11,993 nt of DNA from an uncultured Acidimicrobiia bacterium (GTDB lineage Bacteria; Actinomycetota; Acidimicrobiia; Spongiisociales; JAENVV01). The notes beneath the pieces were generated by a model. It had not been told where the DNA came from. It saw only the letters and a program-made list of their open reading frames with translations, and did no database searches. The first letter of the stretch is position 1. The number at the start of each line of letters is the position of its first letter. The position numbers and the translations under genes are program-made. The DNA lies in contig CAJQPD010000382.1 in the NCBI GenBank assembly GCA_905480085.1, forward strand, positions 1 through 11,993, given 5' to 3'. This document shows, piece by piece, positions 7,722 through 11,993 of the stretch.

Positions 7722-8941
7722 TTGGTTAGCTCCACGATCTTCTGAGCGCCATCTTTCATATCGCTGGCGCTGACCACGTTCAGTCCTGATTCGTCGATGA
7801 TCTGTTTGCCCAGGTCGACGTTGGTCCCCTCAAGTCGCACCACCAGCGGGACTTGGAGCCCCACTTCTTTGACGGCTTCGACGACTCCGATGGCGATGGT
7901 GTCGCATTTCATGATGCCGCCGAAAATGTTCACGAAGATCCCTTTAACTCGCGGATCTTTGGTGATGATTTTGAAGGCTGCGGTGACCTTGTCTGCCGTG
8001 GCACCCCCACCGACGTCCAGGAAGTTGGCGGGTTCCCCGCCGACGTACTTGATGATGTCCATGGTCGACATGGCCAACCCGGCCCCGTTGACCATGCAGC
8101 CGATTGAGCCGTCAAGCTTGATAAACGAAAGGTCGTGTTCTGCCGCTTCGAGCTCGGCAGGATCTTCCTCGGACTCATCGCGCATCTGGGCAATATGGGG
8201 ATGACGGAACATCGCATTGGCATCGAAGCTCATCTTCCCGTCCAACGCCATCACCCCACCTGCTTTGGTGACGACAAGCGGGTTGATCTCGATGAGGTCG
8301 GTGTCCAGTTCGACCGCAGCGGCGGTGAGGGCTTTCATGAAACTGATGGCGTTCTTGAACGCGTCGCCTTCGAGACCGAGTCCGTAGGCAAGGTCGGCCG
8401 CCTGAAAGTTGGCCAGGCCAATCGCCGGATCGATGGTCGCTCTGAGAATCTTCTCTGGTGTGTGCTCGGCGACTTCTTCGATTTCGGTCCCACCTTCGGT
8501 GGACACCATGAGCACATTGCGACTGACGGCTCGATCAAGAACGACCGACAGATACAGTTCAGTTTCGATGTCGACGCCCTGTTCGATATAGAGCCGGTTC
8601 ACTTGCTTGCCTTCGGGGCCGGTCTGAATCGTGACGAGAGTCGAGCCGAGCATCTTGCCGGCAAGTTCTCTGACCGCCTCTTCGGCAGCCTCGACGCCTC
8701 CGTCGATACCAGCCAACACAACCGTCACGCCACCGAGGTCGGGGTACTCGATAAACCGTCCCTTGCCCCGGCCGCCGGCGTGGATCTGAGACTTGACCAC
8801 CACCACGGGATTGCCCAACTCCTCGATGAGGGGGCGGACGGCGGCGACGGCCTCATCCACGGTTGTGGCGAGCAGACCCGATGGAACGGAGATCCCCCTG
8901 GCCTTCATGAGCTGCTTGGCTTGATACTCATGGATCTTCAA
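7718..8941 (-). CDS. sucC: Succinyl-CoA synthetase, beta subunit
   Basis: This is the nucleotide-binding subunit, 407 residues from a TTG at 8941. The start was chosen because homologues begin with [10 protein letters not shown] and AAAGGGA lies 7 bases before this TTG. An in-frame GTG at 8989 would add 16 unlike residues. The ATP-grasp domain shows [14 protein letters not shown] (48-61). Metal ligands are expected at Asn220 (EINPL) and Asp234 (ALDGKM). The C-terminal ligase domain carries [14 protein letters not shown] (278-291), FLDVGGGA (307-314), NIFGGIM (338-344) and RLEGTN (369-374). The [14 protein letters not shown] block and the Glu/Asp-rich insert near 255-268 resemble proteobacterial and mitochondrial subunits more than the streptomycete type. 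The 5' leader starts in a 375-bp region holding a dispersed repeat. Confidence 0.96.
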   Translation of the reverse strand: MKIHEYQAKQLMKARGISVPSGLLATTVDEAVAAVRPLIEELGNPVVVVKSQIHAGGRGKGRFIEYPDLGGVTVVLAGIDGGVEAAEEAVRELAGKMLGSTLVTIQTGPEGKQVNRLYIEQGVDIETELYLSVVLDRAVSRNVLMVSTEGGTEIEEVAEHTPEKILRATIDPAIGLANFQAADLAYGLGLEGDAFKNAISFMKALTAAAVELDTDLIEINPLVVTKAGGVMALDGKMSFDANAMFRHPHIAQMRDESEEDPAELEAAEHDLSFIKLDGSIGCMVNGAGLAMSTMDIIKYVGGEPANFLDVGGGATADKVTAAFKIITKDPRVKGIFVNIFGGIMKCDTIAIGVVEAVKEVGLQVPLVVRLEGTNVDLGKQIIDESGLNVVSASDMKDGAQKIVELTK

Positions 8942-9022
8942 CGACGGTCCCTTTCGTACGGCGGGGCCATGGTAGTCACCCCGCAACACCCCTCCCCCAT
9001 CGAGTAATCAACGAACGATTCA

Positions 9023-9051
9023 GCGTTAGGAACGAGGAGTGGCCGGCGCAA
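9023..9051 (-). promoter_or_regulatory. Weak candidate promoter for sucC-sucD-globin
   Basis: On the minus strand TTGCGC (9051-9046) and TAACGC (9028-9023) are separated by 17 bases. Transcription would begin near 9016 and give a leader of about 75 bases. Each box matches the consensus only partly, so this is a suggestion. Confidence 0.22.
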
Positions 9052-9110
9052 CGACCACCACCATGTGGCCAAAATCGCGACGGCGTCTGAGCATCGGGGC
9101 GTTCCAGGTG

Positions 9111-9190
9111 ACCGATACCCGGGTTTCCCTGGGTTCCAGCGCCCGATATCGGGGAGCTGGGGCCCCAAGAAGCGGAACAACGGGCGGTGG
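9111..9190 (+). repeat. Dispersed palindromic repeat, copy 1
   Basis: The core 9131-9190 aligns with 9947-10005 in the same orientation with 7 mismatches and one 1-base gap (about 87% identity). Similarity weakens but continues left to about 9111. It contains the perfect palindromes CCCGATATCGGG (9142-9153) and TGGGGCCCCA (9158-9167), plus ACCCGGGT in the left part. It lies beyond the 3' end of the interrupted secreted-protein gene. No coding function is apparent. It could be a REP-like or small non-autonomous mobile element. Confidence 0.8.
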
Positions 9191-9211
9191 ATACCCAACC
9201 CGCATCAACAC

Positions 9212-9260
9212 GACGAGTGTGCATCCAGGTCGCAATATCGAACATGGATGCACACTCGTC
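9212..9260. repeat. Perfect 16-bp inverted repeat (hairpin) with 17-base loop
   Basis: GACGAGTGTGCATCCA (9212-9227) is followed after 17 bases by its exact reverse complement (9245-9260). Neither flank has a T-run, so it is not a classical intrinsic terminator on either strand. It begins 21 bp after repeat copy 1 and lies downstream of the interrupted gene and upstream of sucC, both on the minus strand. It may be a processing or pausing hairpin, an operator, or a transposon end remnant. Confidence 0.85.
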
Positions 9261-9316
9261 TACTGAATGAAGCCAACACGACTCATAGCGTCACGACGGC
9301 GGCAATGGACCTGGCC

Positions 9317-9793
9317 TCACTTGTTGCCAGGCAGGAACGTGTATCCCTCGGCCGTGTCACCGAAGGGAGCCCATTGGAGCGTGAACCTCTGTTGGTACCC
9401 GGCCATGTCGCCAAACCCTTTCGACTGGCCCTTCCCCTCCCAGCTATACGCAATGAACTTTCCAACCCAGGTGCCGTCAAAGCCCCCGTCCCCGTTGCTC
9501 AAGTGACTGGTGCCCCAGAGCTGACCATTGCCGGTTGCCAGGTCAAGGTTTTAGTTCACCACGATGACCGCCTCACCGGCGTAATACACGCTGTCGCTCG
9601 TCGATGTGTACGTGCTCACCGACCCGCGGACGTGCAAGATGCCGTCGTCACTGACCCATTGGCGTCCCGGGTCGGTTTGGGCGATAAACGTGTCCACGCC
9701 CGAGAACGGGATCCGGTCGGTTTTGGCTGCGGCCGGCATGGCCAGGGCCAACAGTACGAACAGAGCAACGACGATACCTGTCGTCTTCCTCAT
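9317..9793 (-). pseudogene. Small secreted protein gene interrupted by an in-frame TAA
   Basis: The ATG at 9793 follows AGGAGGAG at good spacing. Residues 1-26 form a clear Sec signal peptide (MRKT, a hydrophobic stretch, then MPAAAKT). The first part encodes 80 residues and ends at TAA (9553-9551). The same frame continues without another stop for 77 codons to TGA (9319-9317), and that part is protein-like: NLDLATGNGQLWGTSHL, GTWVGKF, GKGQSKGFGDMAGYQQRF. Gly/Trp/Thr-rich strands before and after the TAA read as one beta-rich secreted domain of about 130 residues. A single nonsense change in an otherwise intact gene is the simplest reading. Alternatives are a real 80-residue protein, stop readthrough, or a sequencing error. 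The downstream half has only a TTG at 9502 with no ribosome site. The family is not recognised. Direct repeats lie on both sides. Confidence 0.7.
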
Positions 9794-9810
9794 AGCTCCT
9801 CCTCTAGACG

Positions 9811-9838
9811 AACGACCCAACTCCCAACGGTCTGTTCC
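9811..9838 (-). promoter_or_regulatory. Candidate ECF-type promoter of the interrupted secreted-protein gene
   Basis: GGAAC (9838-9834) and CGTT (9814-9811) on the minus strand, 19 bases apart, resemble ECF sigma promoters, and CGTT lies 17 bases before the ATG. A consensus TTGACA (9897-9892) also lies farther upstream, but no fitting -10 box follows it at 16-18 bases. Both are weak. Confidence 0.25.
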
Positions 9839-9925
9839 ACCGTTCAGTTTCTACCTGCACGATCGGAAGGATCAGGGACCTATGGCCCGAATGTCAATTG
9901 AAACAAACCACCGGCGCCCACCACC

Positions 9926-10005
9926 GGGAACCCGGGGTTGAACCCGGGGTTCCAGCGCCCGATATCGGGAGCTGAGGCCCTCAGAAGCAGGACAATGTGC
10001 GGTGG
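9926..10005 (+). repeat. Dispersed palindromic repeat, copy 2
   Basis: This is the better preserved copy, with three palindromes in a row: 9927-9953 (27 bases, 12 of 13 pairs matched around a central G), CCCGATATCGGG (9958-9969), and CTGAG/CTCAG around GCC (9972-9984). Its right end abuts the TAA of the 181-residue gene. Read on the minus strand, transcripts of the pilin operon would run straight into these hairpins, which could stop or protect the mRNA. No T-run is present. It matches copy 1 in direct orientation 815 bp away. Confidence 0.8.
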
Positions 10006-10551
10006 TTAGCGGTTAGAGAAGTCCCGGACCGACCAGATCAACCAGCGTCCATCGGGATCAGGTCGCAGTTCGATCTCCCACCTGACCCAAAGGCTTTCGC
10101 CTCCCTCGGCCACGAAGGTGATAGACGCCAGGAAGGTGGCTGATCGGCCATCGATACTCAAGGACTCCTCTTCGACCTCCGCCACGAACGACGTACCAAC
10201 CGATCCGGCTTCCTGTTCGAACACCGCCCACTGCGGGCCACGAGCATCGAAGAATCCGTCGACCTCGGCGAGATCACCTGATCCGGCGAACCGGCCCCAT
10301 GCCGCAAGCGCCTCTCGTACCCCTACCCGGACCGCCTCGCCGACCGGCGCCTCGGACAGAACCGTGGTGGTAGATCCGGGCGCACTCGATGACACAGTCG
10401 TTGTAAACGGAGCGCTGGTCGCGCTCCCGGGTACCTCATCCGATGGCGGGTCCTGTCCCCCGGCCCGAGCCACCACCCCGAGCGAGACCGCCAGGCCAGT
10501 GACCACGGAAACCGCAATCACCATCCTCCAGGTGGCCACCTCCCCGGTCAT
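10006..10551 (-). CDS. Membrane-anchored protein with Thr/Ser linker, last gene of the pilin cluster
   Basis: The product has 181 residues. A short cytoplasmic start is followed by one membrane segment (about 9-29), so it is a signal anchor or an uncleaved signal. Residues 33-70 are a Pro/Ser/Thr linker (FTTTVSSSAPGSTTTV). The C-terminal ~110 residues begin with a helix (VREALAAWGRFAGSGDLAEVDGFF) and end in long strands (SATFLASITFVAEG, LWVRWEIELRPD, GRWLIWSVRDF). That pattern is compatible with an NTF2-like fold, though I cannot confirm the family. Its ATG overlaps the stop of the TadG-like gene (ATGA), so it is made together with the pseudopilins. A role in pilus assembly outside the membrane is inferred from position alone. 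Confidence 0.82.
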   Translation of the reverse strand: MTGEVATWRMVIAVSVVTGLAVSLGVVARAGGQDPPSDEVPGSATSAPFTTTVSSSAPGSTTTVLSEAPVGEAVRVGVREALAAWGRFAGSGDLAEVDGFFDARGPQWAVFEQEAGSVGTSFVAEVEEESLSIDGRSATFLASITFVAEGGESLWVRWEIELRPDPDGRWLIWSVRDFSNR

Positions 10552-10958
10552 GACAGATCGGCAGTCGCCCGACCAACCACATCGACGGTGACACTCGGGT
10601 CCTGGCCGGCGGTGAGAATGTTCAATAGCGAGAACAGGACTTCTCGCCGGATCTCGACCACGATCTGATCATTCTGAACGGTCAAGCCAACCACCACGAC
10701 GTCCTCCTGGGAGAGAATCGAAAGAGCAAGGTCCTGAGCCAACGATTCGTCCAGGCGCACCTCGCCGGTCACCCGATACCAATCGACATCGACGCCGTTG
10801 GCGCCGGCCACTGCTGCCGAGTCGGCGATGACGGCCAGCTCGGATCGTTCGCTCATCACCCGCCATAGATCCACGCTTATGCCGCCCAACCCAAGCAACG
10901 CCACCGCCAGGCCAAGCACCCAAAGAGTGACCTGCCCGGTTTCTTCTCGTAGGTTCAT
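10548..10958 (-). CDS. Short TadG-like protein (Tad N-terminal domain)
   Basis: The product has 136 residues. It starts EETGQVTLWVLGLAVALLGLGG, a membrane segment at about 10-28 after an (E)TG pseudo-cleavage site. SERSELAVIADSAAVAGANGVD (36-57) follows, matching the 'DAAALAGA' signature of the Tad/TadG-like N-terminal domain. The C-terminal ~80 residues are an outer alpha/beta region. It lacks the von Willebrand domain of full-length TadG. Both ends overlap neighbours by 4 bp, so expression is tightly coupled. The family anchors or helps assemble Flp/Tad pili. Confidence 0.85.
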   Translation of the reverse strand: MNLREETGQVTLWVLGLAVALLGLGGISVDLWRVMSERSELAVIADSAAVAGANGVDVDWYRVTGEVRLDESLAQDLALSILSQEDVVVVGLTVQNDQIVVEIRREVLFSLLNILTAGQDPSVTVDVVGRATADLS

Positions 10959-11413
10959 TCGAAACTCCGGTACCGATCGACCAGTTCCGTATGGGCGACG
11001 GTCCAGGAGAACCCACCGAAAGATCGACCGCTTCCTGGCAATGCCACGACAGGTATGGCGACCGTTACTTCGACGCGAACCTCCATGCCCCTGACCAGCG
11101 CGTCACATCTCGCTGCCTCCTTCTGGCCAGGCGTCATCGAGTCGGTCACGCACAACGCGGCAGAAACATCAGCGGCCGGAATGCTGTGATTGACGGCAAT
11201 CTGATCGACGATCATCCGAATGTGTTCATCGTCGGGGTCAGGCGTGGGATCGGTCACGATGATTCTGGCCGCCTCGGCCGCGGCTAACCGCGCCATGTTC
11301 GCCCTGGCCGCCCAGGGGGCCAGCATGAGAACCACAAAGGCCGTCGGAATGAGCAGCAACCCGATTGCGAGTGGAAGTTCGATGGCCGCCACCCCTCGTT
11401 CGTCGCGGATCAA
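10955..11413 (-). CDS. TadE-like pseudopilin
   Basis: From the TTG at 11413 this encodes 152 residues. The TTG was chosen because AAGGAGGT lies just upstream, it overlaps the previous stop (TTGA), and homologues begin a few residues before the RDERG motif. The upstream in-frame extension to 11470 (19 residues, Cys-rich) lies inside the previous gene. IRDERG|VAAIE has the prepilin-peptidase site G|xxxxE, with Glu at +5, followed by a membrane segment (about 14-33). The rest is an outer domain with two cysteines (in ALCVTD and EAARCDA) that may pair. Minor pseudopilin of a Tad pilus. Confidence 0.86.
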   Translation of the reverse strand: MIRDERGVAAIELPLAIGLLLIPTAFVVLMLAPWAARANMARLAAAEAARIIVTDPTPDPDDEHIRMIVDQIAVNHSIPAADVSAALCVTDSMTPGQKEAARCDALVRGMEVRVEVTVAIPVVALPGSGRSFGGFSWTVAHTELVDRYRSFE

Positions 11414-11787
11414 GGTGCCACCTCCTTGACGGCACGTGCCGATGCAACAAATGCGTAGTCGGGCACCCACAACGCAATCGAGGGAAACAAAGCAGTCGCG
11501 TTTGCGACGACAGTCGGTCCGGTCGGATCAATGAAGCATGTGGCGATAACCCCATCGCCGTATGACCCGCCGAGCAGTGCGTCGAGTGTCTCTTCGATAC
11601 TTCTCTCACACATGCCCGGCACAGCTCCGGCGTACGATTCAGCTCGCACACCCTGGTCGAGGGCGGCTCGGACCGCCCCGGCCGCATACTGGTACAGAAC
11701 CAGATTGGCGAGCGCGACGAAGAAGATCATGGCGATTCCGACCGCCAGGATCACCGCAGGAGTTGACATCCCACGTTCGTCCGGCAC
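11410..11787 (-). CDS. TadE/TadF-like pseudopilin
   Basis: The product has 125 residues from a GTG at 11787; an in-frame ATG six codons later is less likely because it would remove the DERG motif. PDERG|MSTPAV resembles the other pilin leaders but lacks Glu at +5 (Ala instead). It is followed by a membrane segment (about 9-32) and an outer domain with two cysteines (GMCERS and IATCFI), a likely disulfide. No strong ribosome site is seen. The start lies 4 bp after the stop of the pilin gene, so reinitiation is likely. It overlaps the following TadE-like gene by 4 bp. Confidence 0.84.
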   Translation of the reverse strand: MPDERGMSTPAVILAVGIAMIFFVALANLVLYQYAAGAVRAALDQGVRAESYAGAVPGMCERSIEETLDALLGGSYGDGVIATCFIDPTGPTVVANATALFPSIALWVPDYAFVASARAVKEVAP

Positions 11788-11791
11788 GGGC

Positions 11792-11986
11792 TTATAGCTG
11801 GCCGAACAGCAGCGATCGGATTCGTTCGATGACGTCGACGCCGAGCGCCTGTAATCCGGCCCAAATCGCGATAAGAGCGACGATCGCCAACGCGGCGTTG
11901 CCGAGCAGTTCGGCCGTGTTCAGACCTCGCTCGTCAGTCCGAATACGACCGATCGTCCTTTCCCAATAGACACCTAACTGTTCCAT
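11792..11986 (-). CDS. Flp-type pilin
   Basis: This 64-residue protein has a 21-residue basic leader ending RTDERG. It is followed by LNTAE, giving the prepilin-peptidase site G21|L22 with Glu26 at +5, and then a hydrophobic helix (about 27-48). Mature size would be 43 residues, typical of Flp pilins, although the Tyr usual at +6 is Leu. AAAGGA sits very close before the ATG at the right edge. As the smallest and first gene of the cluster it is the best candidate for the major pilin, ahead of the pseudopilin genes. The tadA/B/C and prepilin peptidase genes are not in the window. Confidence 0.82.
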   Translation of the reverse strand: MEQLGVYWERTIGRIRTDERGLNTAELLGNAALAIVALIAIWAGLQALGVDVIERIRSLLFGQL

Positions 11987-11993
11987 ATCCTTT

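Larger units (their letters stand above)
8942..9316. other. Intergenic region between sucC and the broken secreted-protein gene
   Basis: This 375-bp stretch holds the sucC leader and a possible promoter on the left. Repeat copy 1 occupies 9111-9190 and a perfect 16-bp inverted repeat 9212-9260. Small ORFs on both strands (such as frames running through 8938-9253) have no ribosome site or family signal and overlap the repeat, so I see no gene. The last 56 bases before the pseudogene stop show nothing recognisable. Confidence 0.7.

Noticed and set aside
8942..8989. N-terminal extension of sucC to an in-frame GTG
   Set aside because: The extra 16 residues have no family counterpart, while the TTG at 8941 has a well-spaced AAAGGGA and matches the usual KIHEYQ start.
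9131..9190. Peptide-like reading of the repeat on the minus strand (DIGRWNPG)
   Set aside because: The same frame is not kept in copy 2, which has a 1-base gap, and no start or ribosome site is attached; conserved palindromes explain the sequence better.
9065..9901. 278-codon open frame on the plus strand across the repeat region
   Set aside because: It crosses repeat copy 1 and the hairpin and lies antisense to the signal-peptide gene. It has no ribosome site and its product has no recognisable motif.

Overview
The window looks like chromosomal DNA of a high-GC Gram-positive bacterium (Actinomycetota). GTG and TTG starts, four-base stop/start overlaps, Thr-rich linkers after lipoprotein or membrane anchors, and a Tad/Flp-type pilus cluster fit that phylum. 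The Thr-rich secreted proteins together with a SucC of proteobacterial or mitochondrial style lead me to suspect class Acidimicrobiia. That placement is inference from style, not from a marker gene.

Layout, left to right. (1) 1-3223, minus strand: the last two purine steps, purN then purH (11-bp overlap), followed after a 169-bp gap by a GerMN-domain lipoprotein that runs off the left edge. (2) 3317-6335, plus strand, divergent from purN: a complete three-gene ABC-2 exporter (ATPase plus two different permeases), each start overlapping the previous stop by 4 bp. (3) 6332-8941, minus strand: sucC-sucD (succinyl-CoA synthetase) followed 31 bp later by a group II truncated hemoglobin. The globin and the last permease converge on one shared CTAG. 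(4) 8942-10005: the accessory part. It holds two direct copies of an ~80-bp palindrome-rich repeat, one 16-bp perfect hairpin, and between the repeat copies a small secreted-protein gene split by an in-frame TAA. (5) 10006-11986, minus strand: five tightly packed genes for a Flp-like pilin, two TadE-like pseudopilins, a short TadG-like protein and a membrane-anchored protein with a possible NTF2-like C-terminus. The pilus assembly motor genes would be expected beyond the right edge.

How the genes work together. purN and purH supply IMP. sucCD makes the substrate-level phosphorylation step of the TCA cycle, and the globin may serve O2 or reactive-species handling in the same aerobic unit. The ABC genes form one exporter of unknown substrate. 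The right-hand genes make the minor and major pilins of a Tad pilus. The least explained part is 9111-10005, where two direct repeats flank the interrupted secreted gene and the repeat abuts the stop of the pilin operon. I saw no tRNA, rRNA, CRISPR, transposase or phage gene.
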